Shown: piece by piece, positions 36,525 through 44,556 of the stretch
Numbering within the stretch: the first letter of the stretch is position 1
Layout of the letters: each line of letters begins with the position of its first letter
Assembly (NCBI GenBank): GCA_013816845.1
Contig: JACDDU010000001.1
Span: 372,001 to 436,000 of the forward strand
Length of the DNA: 64,000 bases
Direction of reading: 5' to 3'
Source of the DNA: Gammaproteobacteria bacterium
GTDB taxonomy: Bacteria; Pseudomonadota; Gammaproteobacteria; DSM-16500
Notes under the pieces: generated by a model
What the model saw: the letters and a program-made list of their open reading frames with translations, nothing else
Told to the model about the DNA's origin: nothing
Database searches by the model: none
Program-made: the position numbers and the translations under genes

Positions 36525-37112
36525 ATGACTGACAAGATCCATGAATTATTAAACTTTTGGTTTGGCAATTTAGGGTCTGCTGACTTGCCAACGAGCGATA
36601 GAACCAACCTTTGGTTTGGTGAAAATGAATCGGTCAAAACCAAATTAAAAATGTTTACTTCTGAATTTGATTTGGCAACCGGAGGTCAGCTAACTGAATG
36701 GGCTGAAACACCACGAGGTCGTTTGGCGCTGATTATTTTACTAGATCAATTTCCCCGTTATTTTCATCGACGCTCAGCACGAGCTTTTGAATATGATGAA
36801 AAGGCACAGCGTTTATGTGTTGAGGGCTTGCGCGAAAATATGGATCGCTCTTTAACTTTAATTGAGCGTGTCTTTTTTTATATGCCCCTGGTACATGCTG
36901 AAAGCGGTGAATCGCAAGAAAAATCCATTCGACTTTATCAAGATTTAGTTTCCTTATCCATGAGTGAAACCACCCAGATTTACCAATTGTTCCTTGCCTA
37001 CGCATATGCACATTTTCGCGTTATTAAAGAATTCGGACGTTTTCCCCAGCGTAATAAAGTCTTAGGTCGAGATTCTACGGATTCTGAAGTTAATTTCCTG
37101 AAAAATACTTAA
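36525..37112 (+). CDS. DUF924 family protein
   Basis: 195-aa helical, TPR-like cytosolic protein of the DUF924 family. Family pattern: ELLNFWFG at the start, DLWFG-like NLWFGENESVK, then PRGRLALIILLDQFPRYFHR, IERVFFYMPLVHAES and FAHF-like YAYAHFRVIKEFGRFPQRN. The start at 36525 has AGAGGG upstream and gives the conserved N-terminus; an in-frame ATG at 36459 adds 22 unconserved residues. The biochemical role of the family is unknown. The hip operator region begins within 10 nt after the stop. Confidence 0.85.
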   Translation: MTDKIHELLNFWFGNLGSADLPTSDRTNLWFGENESVKTKLKMFTSEFDLATGGQLTEWAETPRGRLALIILLDQFPRYFHRRSARAFEYDEKAQRLCVEGLRENMDRSLTLIERVFFYMPLVHAESGESQEKSIRLYQDLVSLSMSETTQIYQLFLAYAYAHFRVIKEFGRFPQRNKVLGRDSTDSEVNFLKNT

Positions 37113-37120
37113 TTCTTTCT

Positions 37121-37277
37121 TACTGCTTTAGCGGTAAAATTCATCCATTTTATCCTTATCAATCTTTATTTACTTATTGCTGGCAAAATTTACTGCCATA
37201 GCAGTATTTTTTTTCTATTCTCCTCACAAATTAAGAAAATCTAATGGAAAAATTATAAATTTACTGCTATAACAGTA
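37121..37277 (+). promoter_or_regulatory. Three palindromic operators upstream of hipBST
   Basis: Three 16-bp imperfect palindromes of the form TACTGCNNTANCNGTA occur at 37121-37136, 37191-37206 and 37262-37277, starting 70 and 71 bp apart. The last lies 25 bp before the hipB ATG. They are the likely binding sites of HipB, giving autoregulation with DNA looping or cooperative binding possible. The E. coli K-12 HipB operator has a different sequence (TATCC-N8-GGATA), so the specificity is not the same. Confidence 0.75.
37231..37259 (+). promoter_or_regulatory. Candidate hipBST promoter
   Basis: TTAAGA at 37231-37236 (-35, four of six consensus bases), a 17-bp spacer and TATAAA at 37254-37259 (-10). 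It sits between operators 2 and 3; operator 3 starts 3 bp after the -10, covering the transcription start, which is a good layout for repression by HipB. Confidence 0.5.
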
Positions 37278-37302
37278 ATATATCCTTACTTTAAGAGCTC
37301 AT

Positions 37303-37524
37303 ATGAATTCTCATGAAATTGCTCAGGTTATTCGATTTTGCCGAAAGCAAAGTGGCTTGTCCCAGCAAGGACTTGCTCAGCTTGCGGGGGTGGGTAAAAC
37401 CGTAATTTTCGATATCGAAAAGGGTAAAGAAACAGTTCAATTAAATTCACTCCTTAAAGTCATTGATATCTTAAATATTAAAGTAAAACTCGAAACACCT
37501 TTTGACCTAACTAAGCAGAATTAG
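37303..37524 (+). CDS. hipB: HipB-like antitoxin/repressor of a split HipBST system
   Basis: 73-aa Xre-type helix-turn-helix protein: IAQVIRFCRKQSGLSQQGLA, QLAGVGKTVIFDIEKGKETV. This is the DNA-binding subunit that represses the operon through the three upstream palindromes. In HipBST systems HipB alone does not neutralise the kinase as in HipBA; HipS has that task. It is 2 nt upstream of hipS. Sequence and gene order closely recall the hipBST locus characterised in Legionella pneumophila. Confidence 0.9.
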   Translation: MNSHEIAQVIRFCRKQSGLSQQGLAQLAGVGKTVIFDIEKGKETVQLNSLLKVIDILNIKVKLETPFDLTKQN

Positions 37525-37526
37525 AC

Positions 37527-37835
37527 ATGACTAAAGCGCATATTTTAGTTAGCGGTGAAATTGCAGGGGTATTAGAGAATTTAAATAATGGCCAATATCG
37601 ATTTCACTATCAACCTGATTATGCCGGTCCCCCTGTTTCTCTAACGATGCCGGTCCGCACGACAGCTTATGAATTTAATAAATTCCCGCCATTTTTTGAA
37701 GGATTACTCCCTGAAGGTATTTTACTTGAAGCGCTATTACGTAAATACAAAATTGATCGACACGATTATTTTAAACAATTATTAATTGTAGGGCATGATG
37801 TTGTCGGCGCTGTAACGATTGAGGAAACATCATGA
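37527..37835 (+). CDS. hipS: HipS, stand-alone N-subdomain 1 antitoxin
   Basis: 102-aa protein equal to the N-terminal subdomain of HipA (couple_hipA domain), encoded as a separate chain. Segments GEIAGVLENLNNGQYRFHY, LTMPVRT and PPFFEGLLPEGILLEALLRKY are the HipA-N hallmarks. In the E. coli O127 and Legionella HipBST systems this small protein binds and inactivates the kinase HipT. Its stop overlaps the hipT ATG (ATGA), giving coupled synthesis of the pair. Confidence 0.88.
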   Translation: MTKAHILVSGEIAGVLENLNNGQYRFHYQPDYAGPPVSLTMPVRTTAYEFNKFPPFFEGLLPEGILLEALLRKYKIDRHDYFKQLLIVGHDVVGAVTIEETS

Positions 37836-38776
37836 AGCGTTGTCCTATTACTTATGATCCTATTGGCGAGAATGAAATATATTCGCAGCAGGGATTGCGC
37901 ATGCTTTCCCCGCAATTAAAAATACTTCATCCTTTAGCATTTGACGCCGCAGAACAACGCTCAGAGGCAATTGCACGCGTTGGTAAAATGTCGATCCAGG
38001 GAGTGCAAACTAAATTAAGTGCCCAATTACAGGTAAAAGAAGGTTGTTTTTTACTCGTCGATCAACAGGGTCGATATATTTTAAAACCCCAAAGTGACCA
38101 CTTTCCTCAATTGCCTGAGAATGAAGCATTAACCATGACACTTGCGGCCGTGGTGGGTATTGAAGTGCCGGTGCACGGCTTAATTTATTCAAAAGATCAT
38201 AGTTTAACTTATTTCATTAAACGATTTGATCGCGTTTCTCATAACAATAAATTAGCCATGGAAGATTTTGCTCAATTATCTGGATTAACACGCGATACAA
38301 AATATGAAAGTTCAATGGAAAAAATAGTAGATGTCATTCTGCGTTACTGTACTTTCCCAAAAATTGAATTTGTTAAACTTTTTAAGTTAACTTTATTTAA
38401 TTATTTGGTAGGTAATGAAGATATGCATTTAAAAAATTTTTCCTTACTGACCCGTGATCATATTATTGGCATGTCGCCAGCTTATGACTTACTTAATTCA
38501 ACAATTGCAATGCCTACGACTGAGGAATTAGCTTTACCTTTAAAAGGTAAAAAAAAGAATCTCACCCAAAAAGATTTTTTTGTTTACTTTGCATTAGAGC
38601 GACTTCAGTTGCAGATAGCAGTCATTGAGCGGGTGATCGATGAATTTAAGCAAGCCCAACCGAAATGGGAAAATTTAATTAGAAATAGTTTCCTCTCATC
38701 TTCAATGCAGGATAAATACATGACATTACTTCGGCAAAGATCTGTCCATCTAGGTTTAATAAGGGAAGCGAGTTGA
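37832..38776 (+). CDS. hipT: HipT, Ser/Thr kinase toxin
   Basis: 314-aa HipA-like kinase without the N-subdomain 1. The Gly-rich loop reads MSIQGVQTK with Ser54-Ile55-Gln56; in E. coli O127 HipT the same place is Ser-Ile-Ser, where autophosphorylation controls toxicity, so here only the first Ser is available. The catalytic loop is LVGNEDMHLKNFSLL with the catalytic Asp, and the metal-binding motif is MSPAYDLLNS. HipT of O127 phosphorylates tryptophanyl-tRNA synthetase; the target here is unknown. All kinase motifs are intact, so the toxin is probably active. Confidence 0.9.
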   Translation: MKRCPITYDPIGENEIYSQQGLRMLSPQLKILHPLAFDAAEQRSEAIARVGKMSIQGVQTKLSAQLQVKEGCFLLVDQQGRYILKPQSDHFPQLPENEALTMTLAAVVGIEVPVHGLIYSKDHSLTYFIKRFDRVSHNNKLAMEDFAQLSGLTRDTKYESSMEKIVDVILRYCTFPKIEFVKLFKLTLFNYLVGNEDMHLKNFSLLTRDHIIGMSPAYDLLNSTIAMPTTEELALPLKGKKKNLTQKDFFVYFALERLQLQIAVIERVIDEFKQAQPKWENLIRNSFLSSSMQDKYMTLLRQRSVHLGLIREAS

Positions 38777-38868
38777 AGCATTGCCCCCAATTTCATTGAT
38801 TTTAAATAGGCGAAACTATATATTTAGGACCTTATTCTTGCACGCCATCTTTAAATCATGAGGGAAAA

Positions 38869-39414
38869 ATGAAAAAAATAGCAAGTGCACTTTGCGGAAT
38901 CATAGCCATTGGCCTAAGTTGCGGATCGTATGCGGCTATAAAAGCAAATACGGTAGCGCTAACAGTAGGTGGTGATGGATTCTTTTTTTCGAATAAGCGT
39001 GACTTAAAAAATTCTGGCGGTCCTTTCGTTTCTGCAATGTATCATTTCACTGATCATTGGAGCCTTGATGCCATGCTCAGTAGCTTTAATACTAATTTTA
39101 AACCTTCAGTAGATGACACTCGCAACGTTAATGGAACATCATTTGCCTTGGATGTATTTTATCATTTTGCACCTTACTTTCGTTATCCCCAACTTCAGCC
39201 GTATGCCATGATTGGCGCAGGGATTACCGGTTTTAATCATAATCAGTATGATGCTAATAACGAAGGCAATATGAATGTAGGATTAGGTTTGCAATATTTT
39301 GTGGATGAAGTTGTTTCCTTTCGATTTGAAGCACGCGATTTATATACTTTTGTTGGAAGTAAAAATGATGTACTTTTGGCTGCAGGCGTAACCTTTACTA
39401 TCGCAGGATGTTAA
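38869..39414 (+). CDS. Outer-membrane beta-barrel protein
   Basis: 181 aa. A Sec signal peptide (MKKIASALCGIIAIGLSCGS, cleavage after SYA) is followed by alternating amphipathic strands with aromatic ends: SAMYHFTDHWSLDAMLSS, GTSFALDVFYHFAPY, LQPYAMIGAGITGF, MNVGLGLQYFVDEVVSFRFEARDLY. This fits an eight-stranded barrel of the OmpW/OmpA-like type. It lacks the C-terminal Phe/Tyr usual for outer-membrane barrels and ends in Gly-Cys. GAGGG precedes the ATG and a TATATT block lies about 50 bp upstream. The role is unknown. Confidence 0.8.
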   Translation: MKKIASALCGIIAIGLSCGSYAAIKANTVALTVGGDGFFFSNKRDLKNSGGPFVSAMYHFTDHWSLDAMLSSFNTNFKPSVDDTRNVNGTSFALDVFYHFAPYFRYPQLQPYAMIGAGITGFNHNQYDANNEGNMNVGLGLQYFVDEVVSFRFEARDLYTFVGSKNDVLLAAGVTFTIAGC

Positions 39415-39449
39415 GAATTTCTCTCACATAATGCAAGACGTTTACCTTT

Positions 39450-41435
39450 TTAACTTGCACGGGTTGATTTATTAGGATTCATGGGTGCTAGCGGTCGATG
39501 TCTTGTTACGGAATGTAAATGGTCATAAACATTATTATTAGGAATAATTCTTTGTATTGAAACTTTCGGTATTAAGTTGTCGCAATATTCATAAATTTTC
39601 TTATACAACAGAATTGTATTGGCATCACGCAGGCCAAATCTAAAAAACCCAATATTACTTTGCCGCTTTTGATTTAGCATACTGGTAATTTTCTTGAGTA
39701 AATTATAATAATCCTCTCCTGGAATCTCATCTATGGGATAACTTTTAAGCAGGGTTTGTATTGCTAAAATAATATGTGCTGCGCTGCTTGGATATTTTTT
39801 TTCGCCTATTTTTCGACCGAAACCATGATGCAATTTAAAATTATCAGTTTCTTGAATTAAATTCATAATATAATTTAAATGTTCCTTGCGAGTCGCAGTA
39901 TTTGAAATTGGTTTGTCGTTAGCAGAAGGAATTGACGGTTCAATTTCCAATGCGGAGATTTTGAATTCAATCGCTCGCTTACTTGCATTATGCTCACTTG
40001 CATTATGTCTGTTATGAAAATCTAAATATTTCTTTTTTAAACTATCCCAGGAAAGACGAGCATGGCTTCTATTTGCTTTAACACCACTACTTTTTCCGTA
40101 ATGGACACCCGGGTTCATGGTTTGGTCGTTTAAATATTGAATTAATGAAGTTACAAATACCTGGAGCTCAGCTCTATTAAGCCCAAACGATGCAAAATCA
40201 ATTGCCACGCGATTTCCACCCTGGGGTGTATTTAATTTATTAGGAAATCGAATAAAAATAGCTAGATTAATGGGGAACTGTTTATTGAGATTTTTTTGTG
40301 AAAGTTGTTGTAATAAGTACTTGAAAAATTCATCCGTTTTTTTTGCATCGTAATCAAAAAGTAACCCCATCTCGGTGATCGCACCCATCAGCAAAGCTTC
40401 AGGTCCCATGATAGCCGAGGGTGAATTAATGGTTGTAGTCGCAGCGGATTTGGATTCACGCATCATAGTAAACTTAAAAAGTTTAGCTAAAGTTTTTGGG
40501 TGTTTTTTTGCAAGCCACGGTAGGAATTGCGTTGCTTTCCAGGAACTATCGCAAACTTGCGTTTCATCTTTGCCGTGGTTAGGCATATTCCCATCCACCC
40601 ACTCCCATTTCGTCATCTTAACGGGTGTATCGGTGTGCAATCCCACAGCCGGAAAGATGATGGCTCTATCATTTAAACTAGATTGGTGCGAAGCGATATC
40701 GTTCTTAATGCTTTCATGAAATTGTCCAAAAGTAGAATATTCAATGGTGCGTTTTAATTTTTTTTTGGTCGGCCATACTTCTATATCAATTCGCGTTATG
40801 ATGCCTAACAATCCTAAACTCGGATGGTTACAAACCAGGTCAAAATCTTCATCTTCTCTAGAGAAATATTTTTCTTCTCCACTGGGTAATAATAATTGAA
40901 TGCCCTGGACAATATCAGCTAGATAGCCAGTCGCTGTGTGGCTATTGGTTGAAAGGCCTCCGCCAAAACTCATGAAGGGCAAGGTGCCAGTTAAAGTGGG
41001 ACAATGATATCCCTGGTCATATAGCATTTGATTTAATTCAATCAACATAATATTAGGTGTAATACGACATATCTGCTTTTTATCTATGTCCACATTATTT
41101 GATGATGGCAATTCAATGTGTGGTTTCCAGGCTAATTCCATAAATACGTCGGTTCCCTTCCATAAGTTACCGATAGAGTAAGAATTATTATTCCCACCCC
41201 GGCCGCCGCCAATCACTGAAGTCGTTATGGGTTTTTCGAGGGTTTGATTCATCTCATTTATTTTTTTGATGAAATCGGGTAGTTTGGCTGGGTCTTTAAA
41301 GGTAACGATTAAGCCTTTTTTGTTTTGGTCTTTTAAAGTATAGGTAAATGATTTGGGTGTGCTTTGTCGCCAGGTAATGCCATTTGCATCGCAAAATTTC
41401 ACTAACTCGTTGAGTTGATTGCTTTCTATGGTCAT
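39450..41435 (-). CDS. Large FAD-binding oxidoreductase (VAO/PCMH type)
   Basis: 661-aa protein with an N-terminal PCMH-type FAD domain (about residues 30-225): GGGRGGNNNSYSIGN as the pyrophosphate-binding loop, TLPFMSFGGGLSTNSHTATG, then LVCNHPSLGLLGIITRIDIEV. This matches the lactone oxidase/glycolate oxidase branch. The loop lacks the His that carries covalent FAD in many members. The C-terminal ~300 residues have no similarity I recognise and are Asn/Lys-rich, far longer than the usual cap domain. Substrate unknown. The ATG at 41435 is preferred over an in-frame TTG at 41444. It could be a secreted enzyme, given that it has no signal peptide and stands alone. Confidence 0.8.
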   Translation of the reverse strand: MTIESNQLNELVKFCDANGITWRQSTPKSFTYTLKDQNKKGLIVTFKDPAKLPDFIKKINEMNQTLEKPITTSVIGGGRGGNNNSYSIGNLWKGTDVFMELAWKPHIELPSSNNVDIDKKQICRITPNIMLIELNQMLYDQGYHCPTLTGTLPFMSFGGGLSTNSHTATGYLADIVQGIQLLLPSGEEKYFSREDEDFDLVCNHPSLGLLGIITRIDIEVWPTKKKLKRTIEYSTFGQFHESIKNDIASHQSSLNDRAIIFPAVGLHTDTPVKMTKWEWVDGNMPNHGKDETQVCDSSWKATQFLPWLAKKHPKTLAKLFKFTMMRESKSAATTTINSPSAIMGPEALLMGAITEMGLLFDYDAKKTDEFFKYLLQQLSQKNLNKQFPINLAIFIRFPNKLNTPQGGNRVAIDFASFGLNRAELQVFVTSLIQYLNDQTMNPGVHYGKSSGVKANRSHARLSWDSLKKKYLDFHNRHNASEHNASKRAIEFKISALEIEPSIPSANDKPISNTATRKEHLNYIMNLIQETDNFKLHHGFGRKIGEKKYPSSAAHIILAIQTLLKSYPIDEIPGEDYYNLLKKITSMLNQKRQSNIGFFRFGLRDANTILLYKKIYEYCDNLIPKVSIQRIIPNNNVYDHLHSVTRHRPLAPMNPNKSTRAS

Positions 41436-41502
41436 AATTTTCAACTAGTTCTACTATGAGTGAATAAATTATTAGGGTATGTGTCTATGTTCTCATATCA
41501 AC

Positions 41503-41541
41503 CTTAACCTAAGCTTACCGGATAATTTATTTATTTATAAT
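41503..41541 (+). promoter_or_regulatory. Candidate PmrA-controlled promoter of the proline-tail gene
   Basis: CTTAA at 41503-41507 and CTTAC at 41514-41518 repeat with the 11-bp PmrA-box period. The second half-site lies at the -35 position: 16 bp follow it before a perfect TATAAT at 41536-41541. This is the geometry of PmrA-activated effector promoters. It leaves a leader of about 90 nt. A second -10-like TATACT occurs at 41598-41603 without a good -35. Confidence 0.5.
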
Positions 41542-41639
41542 TATTTATCATTAACTTAAAAACAATCCTGCAACCCATTTCTTCTCTCCTTATGCACTAT
41601 ACTAAGTTATCGATATGAAAACATGTTGAGGCCTGTTTT

Positions 41640-42353
41640 ATGTTCCATCGCAAAGAATTTAATTTACCCATTACCAGAACCTTTGATCAGCGGATGGAAA
41701 TCGAACTTCACAGCCATCGTGATTTGTGGGTAAAGATGGTTGATGCTTCAGAAACGGATCCAAAGAAAAAAAAGGAATATAACGACTACGTACAAATTCT
41801 AGTGAAGGAATTTATTTATGTTCTTAACACTAAAAATATTAATGAAACGAATCTTAATAAAGATACAGCGAGCAAATGGTTTGCGAAATTTTTTTCTAAT
41901 CTGAGACTGCATTTATTGAAACCGGGCGTGCTTCAGGAATTAAATAAAAGTTTAATTGCAGATGATTTACCGAAAATAGAAGCAATGTTTAATAACAGAT
42001 CTTTGCGAGCTTTTAATATAAAAATTTCCTATCATGATTTTTTGAAACACTTGAATCAGCAACAAATAAAAGGAAACAATGCTCAACAACTCTTGCAACA
42101 ACCTAAGCAGCCTGGATCGCATGCGCCTCAATCCGTCTTATTTTCTCCACCAAAACCAAAATTAGATGCGACTGCAAGGCCGAGGCGTCCGTTGCCTTCT
42201 CTACCTCAGCAACCTAATAATATTAAGAAGAGTGCGCCACCGAGACCTGCGCGTCCGCAAAATCCTTTAGCTCCCGCAAATGTTAAAGGACGATCAGCTG
42301 TAGAAAAGTCTAGCGCACCGCCCATTCCACCGCGTCCTTCACGTAAAAATTAA
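41640..42353 (+). CDS. Hypothetical protein with proline-rich SH3-ligand-like tail, candidate effector
   Basis: 237 aa, no family known to me. Residues 1-150 are a polar helical domain. From about residue 155 the chain becomes Pro/Arg/Ser-rich and unstructured, and it contains several eukaryotic SH3-ligand motifs: RRPLPSLP (class I, RxLPxLP), PPRPARP (class II, PxxPxR) and PPIPPRPSR (class II and also the PxxxPR type). Bacteria have few SH3 partners for such motifs, so a host target is likely. A PmrA-like box and a perfect -10 lie upstream. It is convergent with gltA, 2 nt apart. Confidence 0.75.
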   Translation: MFHRKEFNLPITRTFDQRMEIELHSHRDLWVKMVDASETDPKKKKEYNDYVQILVKEFIYVLNTKNINETNLNKDTASKWFAKFFSNLRLHLLKPGVLQELNKSLIADDLPKIEAMFNNRSLRAFNIKISYHDFLKHLNQQQIKGNNAQQLLQQPKQPGSHAPQSVLFSPPKPKLDATARPRRPLPSLPQQPNNIKKSAPPRPARPQNPLAPANVKGRSAVEKSSAPPIPPRPSRKN

Positions 42354-42355
42354 AT

Positions 42356-43642
42356 CTATTCTCTTTTGGTTACAGGTAAATAAGCTCTCTCTTTATATCC
42401 TGTATAAAGTTGACGGGGACGTCCGAGACGATAGGGATTACTCATCATTTCATTCCACTGCGATACCCAGCCCACAGTTCTTGCCAACGCAAAAATGACG
42501 GTAAACATATTGGTAGGGATACCAATCGCACTTAGCGTAATGCCTGAATAAAAATCAACATTGGGATAGAGTTTCTTTTCAATGAAGTATTCATCCTGTA
42601 AAGCAATTTTTTCTAATTCCATGGCAAGTTTGAAAATTGGATCGTCTTTGGCGCCGACTGCTTCTAAAACTTCATAACACGTTTCACGCATGACTTTCGC
42701 ACGGGGATCATAGTTTTTATAAACCCGATGGCCAAATCCCATTAAACGAAACGAATCTTTTGGATCTTTAGCGCGCTCAATATATTTCTTAATGTTGGAA
42801 GCATCGCCAATTTCATTTAGCATATTTAAAACTGCTTCATTAGCGCCGCCGTGTGCTGGTCCCCATAAAGCGCCGATGCCTGCCGAAATACAAGCGAAGG
42901 GATTTGCACCCGTTGAGCCTGCTAAGCGGACGGTCGAAGTTGATGCATTTTGTTCATGATCGGCATGTAAAATAAAAATACGATCTAAAGCGCGTGCAAG
43001 AATGGGATTAGGATGAAATTCATCGCAAGGTGTACCAAACATCATCCGTAAAAAATTTTCCGCATAAGAGAGTTTATTCATCGGTGGCATGAACGGTTGG
43101 CCCACTGAATATTTGTAACACATGGCTGCAATGGTGGGCATTTTCGCGATTAAGCGCAACGCTGAAGCAGTGCGGTGTTCGGGATTTTTGATGTCTAAGG
43201 TATCGTGGTAAAAAGCTGATAATGCACCGACAACACCCACCATAATGGCCATAGGATGTGCATCACGACGAAAACCATTAAAAAAGTGGCTAATCTGTTC
43301 GTGGACTAGCGTATGTTCTGTGATGAATTTACAGAACGATTGATACTCCATGGCCGAAGGCAGTTCACCATTTAAAAGCAAATAGCACACCTCCAAAAAA
43401 TTTGAATGGCTGGCTAGCTCTTGAATAGGGTAGCCGCGATAGAGCAAGGTACCTTTGTCACCGTCGATAAAGGTAATTTTAGATTCGCAGGCAGCAGTTG
43501 AGTTGAAACCCGAATCAAACGTAAAATAACCATGTTTAAATAATGAGCTGATCTCGATTACATCAGGACCTAAGGTGCCCGAGAGGATGTCAAACTCAAT
43601 GGTTTGATCATCGATTATGAGTTTTGCTTTTTTATTGGCCAT
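42356..43642 (-). CDS. gltA: Citrate synthase
   Basis: 428-aa type II citrate synthase, the entry enzyme of the TCA cycle (acetyl-CoA plus oxaloacetate to citrate). Active-site segments: [19 protein letters not shown] with the first His, [15 protein letters not shown] with the second His, [15 protein letters not shown], and the Asp in PNVDFYSGI. Length matches E. coli GltA (427 aa). It is divergent from sdhC; the 197 bp between them holds both promoters. Confidence 0.98.
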   Translation of the reverse strand: MANKKAKLIIDDQTIEFDILSGTLGPDVIEISSLFKHGYFTFDSGFNSTAACESKITFIDGDKGTLLYRGYPIQELASHSNFLEVCYLLLNGELPSAMEYQSFCKFITEHTLVHEQISHFFNGFRRDAHPMAIMVGVVGALSAFYHDTLDIKNPEHRTASALRLIAKMPTIAAMCYKYSVGQPFMPPMNKLSYAENFLRMMFGTPCDEFHPNPILARALDRIFILHADHEQNASTSTVRLAGSTGANPFACISAGIGALWGPAHGGANEAVLNMLNEIGDASNIKKYIERAKDPKDSFRLMGFGHRVYKNYDPRAKVMRETCYEVLEAVGAKDDPIFKLAMELEKIALQDEYFIEKKLYPNVDFYSGITLSAIGIPTNMFTVIFALARTVGWVSQWNEMMSNPYRLGRPRQLYTGYKERAYLPVTKRE

Positions 43643-43748
43643 ACAATTTGCTCCCTGGTCAACGTATGTATATTTTAAACCTGTTTGCCGCGCATGGTAC
43701 CAGAATTGGCATATATTGCATCAAAATGAACCGGGACGGTGTGAAAAA

Positions 43749-43850
43749 ATGACAGATAAAGCCCAGCCTGGTTTGATTTACAACGGTGTCAAGAATATAA
43801 TCACGCCCGATGGCATCTTCTTTATAAAAGGAAAAAAGCGTGCAGCGTAA
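43749..43850 (+). CDS. Possible 33-aa upstream peptide overlapping sdhC
   Basis: ATG at 43749 opens a 33-codon frame (MTDKAQPGLIYNGVKNIITP and then a basic end KGKKRAA) that ends 11 nt inside sdhC. There is no good ribosome binding site. It might be a leader peptide coupled to sdhC translation, or chance. Not a known family. Confidence 0.25.
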   Translation: MTDKAQPGLIYNGVKNIITPDGIFFIKGKKRAA

Positions 43851-44211
43851 TCGGCCGAAAAATCTTAATCTATTAACGATTCATTTTCCTATACCGGCGA
43901 TTGTATCCCTTTTCCATCGAATTACAGGGTTCGTACTTTTCTTGATGATTCCATTTTCTGTTTTGCTCTTACAACACTCCTTAAGTGTGCAGGGTTTTGC
44001 CGATTTACAGGAATGGCTCAAACAGCCTGTTATTAAAATTATTTTATTGTTTTTACTTTCCCCTATTCTATTTCATATGGTAGCGGGCATCCGCCACTTG
44101 CTTAGCGATATTCATATTGGTGATTCATTGAGAATGGGTCGTTTCAGTGCTTTTGCGACTTTTATCCTTACTGTTCTTTTATTAGGCTTAGCAGGAATTT
44201 GGTTATGGTGA
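43840..44211 (+). CDS. sdhC: Succinate dehydrogenase cytochrome b556 subunit
   Basis: 123-aa membrane anchor with three transmembrane helices. The signature IVSLFHRITGFVLF (His-Arg quinone-site region) and the haem-ligand region FHMVAGIRHLLSDI are clear. GTG start at 43840 with AAAGGA 7 nt upstream. First gene of sdhCDAB; with SdhD it binds haem b and ubiquinone and anchors SdhAB to the inner membrane. Confidence 0.95.
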   Translation: MQRNRPKNLNLLTIHFPIPAIVSLFHRITGFVLFLMIPFSVLLLQHSLSVQGFADLQEWLKQPVIKIILLFLLSPILFHMVAGIRHLLSDIHIGDSLRMGRFSAFATFILTVLLLGLAGIWLW

Positions 44212-44552
44212 AATCAGTTTCGAGTGTTTATCATCAAGGATTACAAGATTGGGCCATTCAACGCGTCTCTGCGATTGGGATGTTAATTTATATCCTTTTT
44301 TTATTTGGTTTTTTTCTCAGCCATCGGTCTTTATCGTATTTTGAATGGCATATGCTTTTTTCCTATCAAGTCATGAAAATTGCAACTTTCCTTTTTCTCA
44401 TTGCTATGGTCTATCACGCTTGGATTGGTATGTGGACAATTTTTACGGATTACATTAAGCCAACTGTGTTACGTATCATTGCAAATTTAATAGTTCTTCT
44501 TACCCTAGCAGCTTCATTAATTTGGGGCGTAATGATTTTATGGAGCGTTTAA
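44205..44552 (+). CDS. sdhD: Succinate dehydrogenase membrane anchor subunit
   Basis: 115-aa membrane anchor with three helices. WAIQRVSAIGMLIYILFLF begins the first, and YHAWIGMWTIFTDYI carries the conserved His and Asp-Tyr of the haem/quinone region. The ATG at 44205 overlaps the sdhC stop, so translation is coupled; GTG at 44208 is the alternative. It forms the membrane part of complex II with SdhC. Confidence 0.94.
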   Translation: MVKSVSSVYHQGLQDWAIQRVSAIGMLIYILFLFGFFLSHRSLSYFEWHMLFSYQVMKIATFLFLIAMVYHAWIGMWTIFTDYIKPTVLRIIANLIVLLTLAASLIWGVMILWSV

Positions 44553-44556
44553 TTAA

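Noticed and set aside
39432-39459. TGCAAG...CTTGCA hairpin as a terminator of the outer-membrane protein gene
   Set aside because: It has only 6 bp, runs into the end of the convergent flavoprotein gene and lacks a T-run after it.
43617-43850. 77-aa plus-strand frame before sdhC
   Set aside because: Its first 44 codons overlap the gltA start antisense; only the last 33 codons from 43749 are kept as a weak candidate.
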